Positions 36,943 to 46,539 of a stretch of DNA of 64,000 nucleotides are shown here, one piece after another (positions within the stretch are counted from its first letter, which is position 1; every line of letters starts with the position of its first letter). The DNA is from Sphingobacterium thalpophilum. GTDB lineage: Bacteria; Bacteroidota; Bacteroidia; Sphingobacteriales; Sphingobacteriaceae. The notes below the pieces were generated by a model. It did no database searches. It worked only from the letters and a program-made list of their open reading frames with translations, and was not told the origin of the DNA. The stretch spans positions 2,046,001-2,110,000 of the forward strand of contig NZ_CP151087.1 in NCBI RefSeq assembly GCF_038396785.1, given 5' to 3'. The translations under genes were made by a program, and so were the position numbers.

Positions 36943-39900
36943 CTATAAGCCAATAGATAAATTAAAACTAACACTCTTCATAATCGGATAGTTAAATCCG
37001 TCGCCAGAACCCGTTCCGATCTCCGGATCAGATTTACCCAGATTACCTACATCGAGATCCTTCGTTTTTTTGTAAAGAGGCGACCAGGTCCATAAGTTTT
37101 CGCCCGAAAGTCCAGCCCGAAGACTACTAATTTTTAACCTGTTGGTTACAGATTTAGGAAAACTATATCCGATCTGTATATTTTTCATCCGTATATAGGC
37201 AACGTTCTGAAGATATCTTGTCTGTGGCGTTGTTTTGATAGATTCATTGTACCCAGCATAGCGAGGAAAATAACCGTTTGGATTGTCTTCAGTCCAATAA
37301 TTGTTGAGGTGCCATTCCGGCAAGTTGTTGTAAGGTCGATTGTATTGTCCCCAAAAAATAGATTCATTGCTCGGGTACCAATTCTGCTTACCCACACCCT
37401 GGAAGAAAGACGAGAAATAAATACCTTGCCAATCCAGATTAAGGTTAAAACTATAGATATATCGTGGATCGGCATTACCGATTACAGTTCTGTCACCATG
37501 GCTATAAATCGTATTATTTCCATAATCAATTACACCATCACCATTTAGATCCGCAAAACGTACGTCACCTGGATATATTGTACCATTGTTTGACGATTTG
37601 ATCAATTTTTGTTTTGCAGCACCATCAATTTCCGCCTGATTCTGAAATAAACCCTGCGTTACATAGCCCCATATTTCACCGATTCGCTGACCTTCATAAT
37701 ACGATCCATCTTTGATTAAACCCTCTTTATTTTCGTAACGGTCTATATTGGATCTATAATCAGCCAAAGTACCCCTTACGGACCAATTGAAAGGACTACC
37801 GTTCAGATCGAATCTATCCTTATAAGTCAAGCTCACTTCAAAACCTTTTGTGGTCATGTCAGCATAGTTCCCTTTCGGCGACTCCGCACCAAAGATATCA
37901 GGCAAAGCTACACCTAAGGTATACATATTTAAGGTCTTGCGTTGATAGATATCGCCCGTAAAAGTCAGTTTTCCATTTAAAGACGATAGATCAAGACCTA
38001 AGTTTGCTGTGCGCGCTGTTTCCCAAGTTAAGTTATCCGGGATCACCTTAGGCACCGAGGTATATGCCGGCTTCTGTCCGTTCAATACCCGATCCATAAT
38101 CTTGATCTCGTAAATATCCAAATAGGAATACGGATCGACATTACCATTACCCAATGAACCATAGGACGCTCTTAACTTCAGATCAGAAAGTGCTCTTTTG
38201 TCCACCTGGAAGAATGGCTCTTCAGAAATACGCCAGCCCACGGATGCGGAAGGGAATAATCCCCATCGTTGGTTTGTCGGAAATTTGGACGAACCATCGT
38301 AGCGGCCATTGAATTCAAAAAGGTAACGGTCCTTGAAAATATAATTGGCACGCATAAATACCCCGACATTACGGTACTTGTTATATCCCGCTGTCGCTGT
38401 GGTATTCTGCCCTACTGCCAGGTTGATATTTTCAACATCATCATTGAGTAGACCTGTTTTGGTAATATAGGTTGAATTATACGTACGCTGCTCATAATTG
38501 TATCCGAGCAAACCTTTAAAATAATGATCGCCTATTGTGCGTTCATATTCACTGTAGAGATTTCCAAACAAGTAACGGTAGCGTTGGTCTACTTGATAAA
38601 TATTGTCGTTCATACTTGTTTCCAACCGCAACATTTTTCCCTCCTGTGTGCTATACGGAACAGGTACACGGACTCTTACCGAATTAAAATCGCGATTTCT
38701 AAAAGTCAGATCCCCTTTAACGCGGAACGTGTTGTTGAAAAACTTAGTCTCGAAAGAAGTTGTGTTGCGGAGATCCTGATTTGCCGTATTCGTACCATTT
38801 TTACCGTAGATAAAATCCCCTACTGTATAGGCTGCAGAGAAGCTCATAGATCCATCAGGGTTAAAGATCGGCGAAGAAGGGTGTCCCTCATCGGCAATAT
38901 TGCGCCAGATATTTCCACCTTCGCCAGCAGTCGATGGGTCTCTGTATTTGGCATAATTAAAATCGATATTATTGCTTATCCGCAACCATTCTGTCACCTG
39001 AAGGCCGGCTTTTGCACGCGTATTATAGGTTTTATATTTATCGCTATTATAGCGGTACATACCATTATAATCGTAAGCACGTCCGGAAATATAGTAATCC
39101 ATTTTTTCTGAATTACCACTGATGGACAGGTTGTGATCCTGGACAAACGTATTATCCTTGATCAGCATGCCATAATAATCTTCATTACCGTAGTATACAT
39201 AATTACCCTTATCGTCTACTGTAACCTGTTCAGTAATACCCTGTTCTTTTCTTCTCTTAAATTCTTCCAGCCAATCTGTTGTAAAGATCTGTGTCTTGTT
39301 GAGCTTGCTCGGAATGGAAGAATAATTGTTCCAGGCATTATAGGCTGTAAAGAAATGCGAAGCATATTCGTAACCATCTGTCACAAATTTGGGCAAGGTT
39401 ACAGGTTTTTGGAAGGAGCCACTTCCAGAATAATTGATCGAAGTTTTTCCGGACTTGGCACGCTTCGTTGTGACCAAAACTACTCCGAAGGTACCGCGGG
39501 AGCCGTAAATCGCAGATGAAGCAGCATCCTTGAGTGTCGTTACACTTTCAATATCATTGGGATTGATCGCTGAAAGATCACCCTCGACACCATCGATCAG
39601 GACAAGTGCACTTCCCCCCTGCCCAATGGAAGTTGTCCCACGGATATTGAAACTTGGTGCCCGATTGGGTTTACCATCTGCTGGGGTTACATTTAAGTTG
39701 GGAATCACCCCTTGGAGCATCTGGCTTGCATTACCCAGTACGCGTCCCTCAAAAGCTTCTGACCCAACCTGCTCTACCGCACCGGTAAGATTCACTTTTT
39801 TCTGCGTACCATAACCGACCACTACAACTTCCTCCAGTTCGGTATCTTTGGATTCCATGATGATATCGATCTGCCCGCCCGTCACGTTGACGATCTTTTC

Positions 39901-40179
39901 ACTGTAACCTATCCCTGTCAATTTGAGTCTTTGCCCTGTAGTAGCTTCGATCGTGAACTGCCCAGCTACATTCGTTGAGGTTGTTTTTTGGCTGGTTAAA
40001 TTGGTAATGGTAATTCCGGACAAGGTTGTTCCGTTTTTGTCTTTTACCACCCCTTTCACGGTAGATTGAACTGCAATACTGCGCACCTCTTGATTCAATT
40101 TGACATAATCACGCTCTACATTAGCCCAAGTGGGGTATGAGAGACCCAATGCCATACTGATTAGTAATGTTTTTTGCAT
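36943..40179 (-). CDS. SusC/RagA-family TonB-linked outer membrane transporter
   Basis: This 1078-residue protein has a short signal peptide (ending TWAN, about 20). It has a carboxypeptidase-regulatory-like domain (about 38-112), ELEEVVVVGYGTQKK, a plug with AIYGSRGTFGVVLVTTKRA, and a barrel ending FNLSIGL. There is no STN domain. It pairs with the SusD encoded downstream. A small hairpin (GCATCA, 4 bases, TGATGC at 40202-40217) lies about 25 bases upstream of the start codon in the likely leader. Confidence 0.95.
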   Translation of the reverse strand: MQKTLLISMALGLSYPTWANVERDYVKLNQEVRSIAVQSTVKGVVKDKNGTTLSGITITNLTSQKTTSTNVAGQFTIEATTGQRLKLTGIGYSEKIVNVTGGQIDIIMESKDTELEEVVVVGYGTQKKVNLTGAVEQVGSEAFEGRVLGNASQMLQGVIPNLNVTPADGKPNRAPSFNIRGTTSIGQGGSALVLIDGVEGDLSAINPNDIESVTTLKDAASSAIYGSRGTFGVVLVTTKRAKSGKTSINYSGSGSFQKPVTLPKFVTDGYEYASHFFTAYNAWNNYSSIPSKLNKTQIFTTDWLEEFKRRKEQGITEQVTVDDKGNYVYYGNEDYYGMLIKDNTFVQDHNLSISGNSEKMDYYISGRAYDYNGMYRYNSDKYKTYNTRAKAGLQVTEWLRISNNIDFNYAKYRDPSTAGEGGNIWRNIADEGHPSSPIFNPDGSMSFSAAYTVGDFIYGKNGTNTANQDLRNTTSFETKFFNNTFRVKGDLTFRNRDFNSVRVRVPVPYSTQEGKMLRLETSMNDNIYQVDQRYRYLFGNLYSEYERTIGDHYFKGLLGYNYEQRTYNSTYITKTGLLNDDVENINLAVGQNTTATAGYNKYRNVGVFMRANYIFKDRYLFEFNGRYDGSSKFPTNQRWGLFPSASVGWRISEEPFFQVDKRALSDLKLRASYGSLGNGNVDPYSYLDIYEIKIMDRVLNGQKPAYTSVPKVIPDNLTWETARTANLGLDLSSLNGKLTFTGDIYQRKTLNMYTLGVALPDIFGAESPKGNYADMTTKGFEVSLTYKDRFDLNGSPFNWSVRGTLADYRSNIDRYENKEGLIKDGSYYEGQRIGEIWGYVTQGLFQNQAEIDGAAKQKLIKSSNNGTIYPGDVRFADLNGDGVIDYGNNTIYSHGDRTVIGNADPRYIYSFNLNLDWQGIYFSSFFQGVGKQNWYPSNESIFWGQYNRPYNNLPEWHLNNYWTEDNPNGYFPRYAGYNESIKTTPQTRYLQNVAYIRMKNIQIGYSFPKSVTNRLKISSLRAGLSGENLWTWSPLYKKTKDLDVGNLGKSDPEIGTGSGDGFNYPIMKSVSFNLSIGL

Positions 40180-40698
40180 TTTTAGTCTGGTTTAGAATTT
40201 TGCATCAAAGTTGATGCTTTGACTTGGTTTATAATTTACCGTAATGTTAACAAATATTTAATTAATATCAACAACATTATTACCTAAACAGGTTTAGCAC
40301 ACCATTAAATAATCAAAATTTATCTTTTATGTAACATAAATTATAAAAACAAGTATTGACACACCTAAAATTTAATCCATTCAATTCAAAAACCTAAAGT
40401 CCCCTTTTTCATAATCCAGAAATACACTAAGTGACCGAGAAGGGCAACAGACCATATTCAATTAAATCCGTCAAGCGGGATCGCATTAAAGGTACTCAGC
40501 CTATTTCTGCATTTTTCTTAGGGTCAAACCTACAAATTAATTCGTTTAGAGGTCTCTGTGTACGTAACGATAATAAATTTAAAAATCCTACCACCCGTCA
40601 GTTTTGCTAAGCAGCTGATTATACTTTCTAGCATAGCAATGCTCATCTGTTACTTTACTTCCAGCCGTAGTGACCAATAGAAATAGGCCCAAGATAGC
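40180..40698. other. Intergenic region upstream of SusC, no gene recognised
   Basis: About 520 bases without a convincing gene. The part next to SusC is very AT-rich and is the likely promoter. The part from about 40430 to 40690 has a more balanced base composition but no open frame with recognisable similarity. Confidence 0.5.
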
Positions 40699-40752
40699 AT
40701 AACAAAAAGATGCCGCCTCGAGTATTTTTTCAAGGCAGCATCTTTTTGTTAT
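40699..40752 (-). terminator. Terminator of the alpha/beta hydrolase gene
   Basis: ATAACAAAAAGATGC and GCATCTTTTTGTTAT pair, with extra GCCT/AAGGC pairs across one bulge. A and T runs lie inside the stem. It is placed 19 bases after the ancestral hydrolase stop codon at 40771. Confidence 0.75.
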
Positions 40753-40770
40753 CGTTTTTTTTGTATGCGC

Positions 40771-41593
40771 TTATTTTTCGCTAATAAAAGCCAGGATATC
40801 TTTATTGATGGTATCCCTTCTGTAGTAGGCATTCCATGTGGAAACCGGGATAGGTAATTAAAGTACCATTTTGGACTAACTTAGCCGCTCTTCTGCCCGT
40901 TATATCAATCGGTACGATCTGATCATCTTTACCATGCAATACTAAGACAGGAATTTCTACTTTTTTAAGTTCTTGCGTAAAATCAGTTTCAGAGAAAGCT
41001 ATGATACAATCATAGTGAGCCTTAATACCGCCCATCATCCCTTGCCGCCACCAGTTGTCCATCACGCCTTGTTGTACATTCGCGCCATCGTGGTTATAGC
41101 CATAAAAAGCGAGGGTAAAATCCTGAAAATACTGCTGTCTACGTGTTGCAGCATTCAATCTTATTTCGTCAAAAACCTCCATAGGTACACCATCGGGATT
41201 TGTAGCACTCTTGGCCATTGTAGGGGTAACCGCACTGATCAATACAGCTTTTGAAACCCGAGAAGTACCATGATTTGTTATGTAGCGAACAACCTCGTCA
41301 CCACCTGTTGAGTGACCAATATGGATGGAATCTTTTAAGTCCAATGCTTCTACCAATTGTGCAATATCCGACGCATAGGTATCCATCTCATTACCTGTCG
41401 CCGTCTGCGTCGAGCGACCATGCCCCCGGCGATCGTGTGCGGTCACACGGTACCCTTTTTCGAGTAAGTACATCAACTGCGCGCCCCAATCGTCACTGGA
41501 TAAAGGCCAACCATGATGAAATACAATCGGTTGTCCAGTTCCCCAGTCTTTGTAATAAATTTCTGTTCCGTCTTAAACTTTGAATGTTGCCAT
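40771..41593 (-). pseudogene. Alpha/beta hydrolase (non-heme chloroperoxidase-like), broken by one stop and two frameshifts
   Basis: The ancestral ATG at 41593 starts MATFKV, followed by TAA as codon 7, then DGTEIYYKDWGTGQPIVF and HHGWPLSSDDWGAQLM in the same frame. The body is intact: HDRRGHGRS, the nucleophile motif GHSTGGDEV and HGKDDQIVPI. Near the end, GGTTTCC appears to have lost one T and GAAGGGAT one base. Restoring both gives FPHGMPTTEADTINKDILAF, the usual family ending with the catalytic histidine, and a stop at 40771. As it stands the frame ends early at 40802. The enzyme is probably inactive unless these are sequencing errors. Confidence 0.82.
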
Positions 41594-41828
41594 GATGATT
41601 AGTTTAAGAATTTTATTGTTTACATGATATGTTAATTGGATTGCAATTTATAGTCCAACCACAATGTACCACTGTATTTAAGCATATTAAAAAAGCAAAA
41701 GTTAATTTAAAAACAACGATAATTCATTATTTATACAACAGATTTATCCGTTTTTTACGATAGGTCCTATTTTCCTGCAAAAGGCTTCTCGTCGTGTGCG
41801 CACCTGTGTTTAAATAGTAATCATATAT

Positions 41829-42338
41829 TCAGTTTTCACCTAATATTTGAACCAGATCTTCCGCGCCACCGTCAAATTTCTGTCCATTGACAAAAAATGT
41901 CGGTGTCCCATTAACGCCACTCAGCATACCACTTTCAAAATCGCCATCTACCCGATCCTGTAACGCCTCGTCCTGCAAATCAGATTTAAACTTTGGCATG
42001 TCCAAATCCAGTTGCTCGGCGATATCCAACAGCAATCTCGCACTCAGCAAGTTCTGGTTTTCGAAAATGGCATCATGCATCTCCCAAAATTTTCCCTGCA
42101 GTGCTGCCGCTTCCGCCGCCAATGCTGCGGGTTGAGCATAAGGATGCATTTCCGAAAGTGGAAAATTACGGAATACAAACCTGATCTGGCTTCCCAGTTC
42201 GGCCATCATTTCTTTTATTATGGGATGGGCTGCACCGCAATGTGGACATTGATAATCCCCATATTCAACAATGGTCAGATCGGCCTGGCCATTTCCCAAT
42301 ATATGGTCAGCATTGCTGACCTTCGGTTTCAATGACAT
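41829..42338 (-). CDS. DsbA-family thiol oxidoreductase (cytoplasmic)
   Basis: This 169-residue protein has a thioredoxin fold with the redox motif YGDYQCPHCGAAHP near 31-44. It has the DsbA helical insert (QLDLDMPKFKSDL) and NGTPTFFVNGQKFDGG with the cis-proline. There is no signal peptide, so it probably acts in the cytoplasm, as in FrnE-like and DSBA-oxidoreductase proteins. It starts 3 bases after the peroxiredoxin stop, and the two genes likely form a redox/stress operon. Confidence 0.88.
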   Translation of the reverse strand: MSLKPKVSNADHILGNGQADLTIVEYGDYQCPHCGAAHPIIKEMMAELGSQIRFVFRNFPLSEMHPYAQPAALAAEAAALQGKFWEMHDAIFENQNLLSARLLLDIAEQLDLDMPKFKSDLQDEALQDRVDGDFESGMLSGVNGTPTFFVNGQKFDGGAEDLVQILGEN

Positions 42339-42340
42339 AA

Positions 42341-42802
42341 TTATTTTAATTTAAGATTCTCCAATGCTTCGATAATACCGTCTGCACCTGGATTGACCGC
42401 CGTTGGAGATAGATAACTCCAAGCAATAATCCCTTCCTTATCAATTACAAAGAGTGCGCGCTTGCACTCACCTTCTTCATCATCATAAACACCATATTTT
42501 TTGGCAACCTCGCCCTTAGCTTCAAAATCGGCCAGGAGCGGAAAATGCAGCTTTCGCGACTGTGCGAACGCCATATGACACCATTTGCTGTCAACGGAAA
42601 TACCCATAATTTCGGCATCATATTTCTTAAAATACTTGAGCATTTCATTATATAATGCCATCTGATCGCTGCATACAGGACTCCAATCTGCAGGGTAAAA
42701 TGCCAATATCACATTATGCCCCTTGAATTCTGATAAGCTAATTTTTTGATCGGGGGTCGCATACAAGGTAAAATCAGGGGCAACATCATTTTTTTTTAAC
42801 AT
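42341..42802 (-). CDS. Peroxiredoxin (AhpC/TSA family)
   Basis: This 153-residue protein begins MLKKNDVAPDFTLYATPDQK. The peroxidatic cysteine lies in FYPADWSPVCSDQ, and further cysteines in SKWCHMAF and GECKRALFVID. The frame is open for 29 codons upstream, but the family starts at this ATG (42802). It reduces peroxides with thiols. It is the first gene of the pair with the DsbA-like oxidoreductase. The third cysteine (EGEC) is common in Bacteroidota members. Confidence 0.9.
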   Translation of the reverse strand: MLKKNDVAPDFTLYATPDQKISLSEFKGHNVILAFYPADWSPVCSDQMALYNEMLKYFKKYDAEIMGISVDSKWCHMAFAQSRKLHFPLLADFEAKGEVAKKYGVYDDEEGECKRALFVIDKEGIIAWSYLSPTAVNPGADGIIEALENLKLK

Positions 42803-43011
42803 ATCAACGTCTTTAAAGTTTAACTGCCATCTCAAGGTGCACAACCTTAAAAGATCTGCATCACCTTTAAATAAAGCACTTAAAAGCAAAAATTGTTTTA
42901 AAGAAAAAATAGCTTATCCACTATCTGACTACAAGATCCGTTGATCTGCCTACATCCAAAATCGGTGGGTTGGCCATCTTTGTGTCATCAATTTATTTAA
43001 AACAGAAACAC

Positions 43012-43859
43012 ATGAAATCACAAAAAGTATGGTTCGTCACTGGTGCCTCCAAAGGGCTTGGTCTCAACCTCGTTAAAGAGCTGCTCGCCCAAGATTATTC
43101 TGTAGTTGCCACATCACGAACAAAACAGGCGCTGGAAGATGAAATCGGCGATCAGGAAAATTTTCTGCCGCTTGAAGTAGACATTACCGATGACAAAGAC
43201 GTTGCCCGGGCAGTACTATCGGCCATTGATTATTTCGGAAAGATTGATTTACTGGTCAACAATGCCGGATATGGCCAAACTGGAACCCTAGAGGAGCTCA
43301 GTGACCTGGAAACACGTCGCAACTTCGAAGTGAATGTCTTTGGATCCCTCAATGCCATCCGACATATCGCCCCCATATGCGACGTCAACAAGTGGGACAT
43401 CTTTTCAATATACCATCTATCGGCGGACTCGCAGGAAATTACCCAGCCTTTGGTGTTTATTGCTCCACCAAATTTGCTGTCGCAGGCTTTACCGAAGCCC
43501 TCGCTGTCGAAATGGAACCTTTTGGTGTACACACGACCTTGGTGTATCCCGGCTACTTCTGAACTGATTTTTTATCCGTGGGATCCTTACATACCGCAGC
43601 CAATCCGATCGCAGCTTATGTAACTGCCCGAGAAAACGAATCCACCCATCTGCATTAGATCCATGGGAATCAGGCAAACGATCCCAAGAAAGCAGCAACC
43701 CTATTAATCGAGCTTAGCACGCTGGAGCAGCCTCCAATCCATTTTTTAATGGGCGAAGATGCGTATGAACTGGCCAAAAACAAGATCAACATGCTTAGGG
43801 CAGAAATCGAAAAATGGAAAAGTTATACCGTGTCAACAGGTTTCGAGCAATCCGTATAA
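43012..43859 (+). pseudogene. Short-chain dehydrogenase/reductase with one frameshift and two nonsense codons
   Basis: The first part is a normal SDR: VWFVTGASKGLGLNLVKEL (cofactor loop), VDITDD and LLVNNAGYGQTG. At the C-run near 43370 one base is missing. The next frame continues MRRQQVGHLFNIPSIGGLAG and FGVYCSTKFAVAGFTEALA (catalytic YxxxK) to YPGYF, then TGA where the family has an arginine codon. TDFL and further family sequence follow, another stop (TAG) in HLH-IHGNQANDPKKAA, and the end IHFLMGEDAYELAKNKI with TAA at 43857. Three independent lesions argue for real decay. The ancestral start is the ATG at 43012. Confidence 0.85.
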
Positions 43860-43933
43860 CAGCTTAGTTCAGCATATGGAGCTTCCTAGGATATTTCACA
43901 ATAATCAAATTAAAAATTCAGTAAATTTACAAC

Positions 43934-44345
43934 ATGAAGAATACATTTTGCTTTCATTCCCTTTCGGAATTCCGCAGCTTTTGCGGACTACCTAAACCCG
44001 ACCATCCATTGATCAGCCTGGTTGATTACAGTCAGTACATTACCCCGTGAATGATCGCAAATTGAATTGGATACAACATTTTTATTCGATCGGTTTAAAG
44101 CGAAATGTAAATGCCAGGTTCAATTATGGACAGCAGCACTATGACTTCGACTCGGGCATACTCACCTTTGTCTCACCATTACAATTTCTAAAAGTGGAGA
44201 TCAATCAGGAAGTACAGGCGCAACCCAGCGGCTGGATCCTGTTGATCCATCCCGATTTTCTCTGGAACAGCGAATTGGCAAAACATATTCACTCCTACGA
44301 TTTTTTCCAATATCAGGTCAATGAAGCGCTTTTTAAAGCCCCGTG
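43934..44345 (+). pseudogene. AraC-family regulator, frameshifted and truncated before the HTH
   Basis: The ATG at 43934 starts MKNTFCFHSLSEFRSFCGLP and PDHPLISLVDYSQYITP, then TGA. The next frame continues DRKLNWIQHFYSIGLKRNVN, YGQQHYDFDSGILTFVSP and SGWILLIHPDFLWNSELAKH, typical of the cupin domain of Bacteroidota AraC regulators. Similarity ends near 44345 (NEALFKAP). The DNA-binding domain is missing and an unrelated gene follows in the opposite direction. Regulators of this type are usually encoded next to the SDR gene, which here is broken too. Confidence 0.8.
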
Positions 44346-44380
44346 GAATTTAGGCAACTGTTTCAGTAGGTTAATCATTT

Positions 44381-44905
44381 TTACTCCGCGTAATATCCCG
44401 CTACGCCAATGCCAATCGTCCAAAAGAACTTTGACTTTTTAAGGTCCTCCAGCAGCATATCCGCATTGTCTTCGTATTCGCCATCGGCTTTGATTTCCTC
44501 AATCTCCTCCTGAACATCCTCTTCAGTAATCTGTCTCCAGACACCAACAGAGCTATTTAAAAATGTATAGCAATATCCCGCTTCGGCATCATCAACCTCA
44601 CCCGCGTTTTTATCACTCAGGATGCTTATAAGTTCAGTCGCTTCGACCTGAAATGGATTAACACCATAGATACTGATTTCAGTTTTTTCTGGATAGGGTC
44701 CATTGATGCTTTCTATAAATTCCAATGTTCCCTGATCATTAAAATCAAGTCTCAATTCGAGTTCATCATAATAATATTGGTCGTCCAGCGCATCCGAAGG
44801 AGCACCAAGTACACGTTGAACTTCAGTACGGCCCGCACCGAGATTAACCTGACCAATACCTTCAATTTGAATCCCAACAAGTGGGACTAGTTCGATCTTT
44901 TTCAT
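44381..44905 (-). CDS. Hypothetical cytoplasmic protein, acidic
   Basis: This 174-residue acidic protein begins MKKIELVPLVGIQIEGIGQV, continues with AGRTEVQRVLGAPSD and YYDELELRLDFNDQGTLEFI, and has an acidic helix QEEIEEIKADGEYEDNADML near the C-terminus. I do not recognise a named family. The size, acidity and position among SMI1-like and lipoprotein remnants resemble orphan immunity-type proteins (inference). The frame is complete with ATG at 44905. Confidence 0.7.
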   Translation of the reverse strand: MKKIELVPLVGIQIEGIGQVNLGAGRTEVQRVLGAPSDALDDQYYYDELELRLDFNDQGTLEFIESINGPYPEKTEISIYGVNPFQVEATELISILSDKNAGEVDDAEAGYCYTFLNSSVGVWRQITEEDVQEEIEEIKADGEYEDNADMLLEDLKKSKFFWTIGIGVAGYYAE

Positions 44906-45117
44906 CCGTATTCAGTAAATTATAAAAACGACAACTGCATAAATAACACTTGAAGATCCGCTATCGTTTTATCCAATGATGAACATAGCTACAGCTTTAT
45001 GCTGACATAAATTTACACTAATTCCCATTAAATAATTATTAACATTTTTAACTTTTCTTACGACCCTAAGCGCACATGATAATTCGCATACTCAGCCAAT
45101 TATGACTAACTTTATGC

Positions 45118-45276
45118 ATGCATCAAAAATCGACGATTATGCAACAGACGCTAGCGACATTAGACAGTTATATCCAAAATCTAAGACCTGAACTGTATAC
45201 CGATCTACAATCCCCGTTATCGGCAGATGAGTTTAGGGCCCTTGAACAGAAATATGATATTGAGATGATTTTTTAG
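45118..45276 (+). pseudogene. N-terminal remnant of an SMI1/KNR4-like immunity protein
   Basis: A 52-codon frame (or 45 codons from the inner ATG at 45139) encodes TLATLDSYIQNLRPELYTDL and SADEFRALEQKYDIEM, then stops. This looks like the first helices of SMI1/KNR4-fold proteins. Another frame just downstream (about 45281-45357) reads DTTGEYPKRFKVD, a stop, then QKLIAFIFLGIP, possibly the end of the same gene. The middle of the domain is absent. Family assignment is tentative. Confidence 0.5.
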
Positions 45277-45359
45277 CCTAGATACCACAGGCGAGTATCC
45301 CAAACGGTTTAAGGTGGACTAACAGAAACTCATCGCCTTCATTTTTTTGGGCATTCCTA

Positions 45360-45639
45360 TCAATTTGCCATCAATAGTACATAATATAGTACATAATAAT
45401 ACAACTCAGGTATTTTTAAGATTAGCAAATAATTATTTGACACTTCATTATAAGCCTTGAAATCTCCTGCATTAATTGCTCGACGCCAAAGCGAATCATT
45501 TACTTTCCGAGGCAGTTCCAGATCGTTGGGGTCATCGATTACTGCCTCTAGCTTTTTTTCGATATGATGGCTACAACTCAAGAAAAACACAAAAAATAAC
45601 AGTAAACAGTTTTAAAATCTTTATCGTTCTTCTTTTCAT
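45360..45639 (-). pseudogene. Frameshifted small lipoprotein with a 12-bp tandem duplication
   Basis: The ATG at 45639 starts MKRRTIKILKLFTVIFCVFL, a signal peptide, and then runs into a stop. One frame over it continues LSCSHHIEKKLEAVIDDPND and NDSLWRRAINAGDFKAYNEV. Joining the frames restores a lipobox (VFLSC), so one base is probably inserted in the TTTTTC run near 45590. At the other end, TAGTACATAATA is duplicated in tandem (45375-45398), giving YYVLYYVL in the protein, and the frame stops at 45360 right beside the SMI1-like remnant. The family is unknown. Confidence 0.6.
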
Positions 45640-45886
45640 CATAACTATATAACCTTTTATGTTTTAACCAATTCGCTTCCCACGCATCCATCGGTTTTTG
45701 TTGACCGCGTTCACCTTGCGCACCTGTCATTAAACATTACTTTTTTCACATAGTTCCTTTTTCCACTCGAGGCCAAAGCTGCCGAATCTGCCGAAATGTA
45801 ATTACCAAAAAAAGAAATCAGTTCAGGAGAAGCTTACCTTATTCTGCATGAAAAGTAAGCCTAAAAGGCTCTTATAAGGGCTTCCA
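45640..45886. other. Spacer between lipoprotein remnant and the gene at 45887
   Basis: No convincing gene. A minus-strand stretch from ATG at 45730 reads MTGAQGERGQQKPMDAWEAN and overlaps the start of the lipoprotein remnant in another frame. It resembles no family I know and could be the tail of a lost upstream gene. Confidence 0.3.
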
Positions 45887-46486
45887 TTAGGATTTTCTTA
45901 TGACAGGATCGATCCAGTAATAGTCGTGGTTGGTATGAGCGAAAAACTCCATCGGCGTAACATGGCAATCAATGGTATCGCTAAGCCCGTCGTCGGTATA
46001 AGTGACCACATCTTCGGATGGCATCACCATCCCGCTCATAATGGATCCATAGTCCAAGCAGTGAAGATCAGATATCAGTACATTGATTGTGTGGGCCAGC
46101 GTCCATTTTTCCATTTCTTCCTTGCTAACACGTTTCACACGCTCGGCCAAAAACCGTGCTTCCTCCAGCTCTTTTTCGACACTGTCCGGAAAAAAAAGCA
46201 ACAGGAAGGCTTCATACTTATCAAATTCTTTATTTCGGATTGCTTCATTTCGCAGAAACAGCTTCTCGCCCATCTGTCCGTACTGATCGGCATATTTTTT
46301 CAGTTCCATTTCTGCAAGTTCCATATCCGACCATTCCTCCAATTCAGAAAGCGCATATACATCGGTACCATGGCCGTCACACTGATTGAGATACGCCCAT
46401 ACATCGCCCTGTACAACTTTGGGCTTCCTGTGCTCCAGCACATTGTAACCTTGCGCTACCCATGCTTCTATTTGTTCCCTTCTCAT
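45887..46486 (-). CDS. Hypothetical cytoplasmic protein
   Basis: This 199-residue protein begins MRREQIEAWVAQGYNVLEHR. It has an acidic, helix-rich middle (WSDMELAEMELKKYADQYG, KEFDKYEAFLLLFFPDSVEK) and a C-terminus with aromatic residues (ECHVTPMEFFAHTNHDYYW-like segment). There is no signal peptide or membrane helix. The family is not recognised. It is transcribed with or near a small membrane protein encoded 53 bases upstream on the same strand. Confidence 0.7.
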   Translation of the reverse strand: MRREQIEAWVAQGYNVLEHRKPKVVQGDVWAYLNQCDGHGTDVYALSELEEWSDMELAEMELKKYADQYGQMGEKLFLRNEAIRNKEFDKYEAFLLLFFPDSVEKELEEARFLAERVKRVSKEEMEKWTLAHTINVLISDLHCLDYGSIMSGMVMPSEDVVTYTDDGLSDTIDCHVTPMEFFAHTNHDYYWIDPVIRKS

Positions 46487-46539
46487 CTTAAGCTGTTTTT
46501 TAAAATAAACAACAGCGCAGCTGCAATGGTTTTCTTTTT

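Noticed and set aside
38524..39111. A 195-codon plus-strand open frame
   Set aside because: It is antisense to the SusC barrel region; its composition is typical of a shadow frame.
45583..45730. Minus-strand frame starting MTGAQGERGQQKPMDAWEAN
   Set aside because: It overlaps the lipoprotein remnant in another frame and has no recognisable family. It is too short and too poorly supported to list as a gene.
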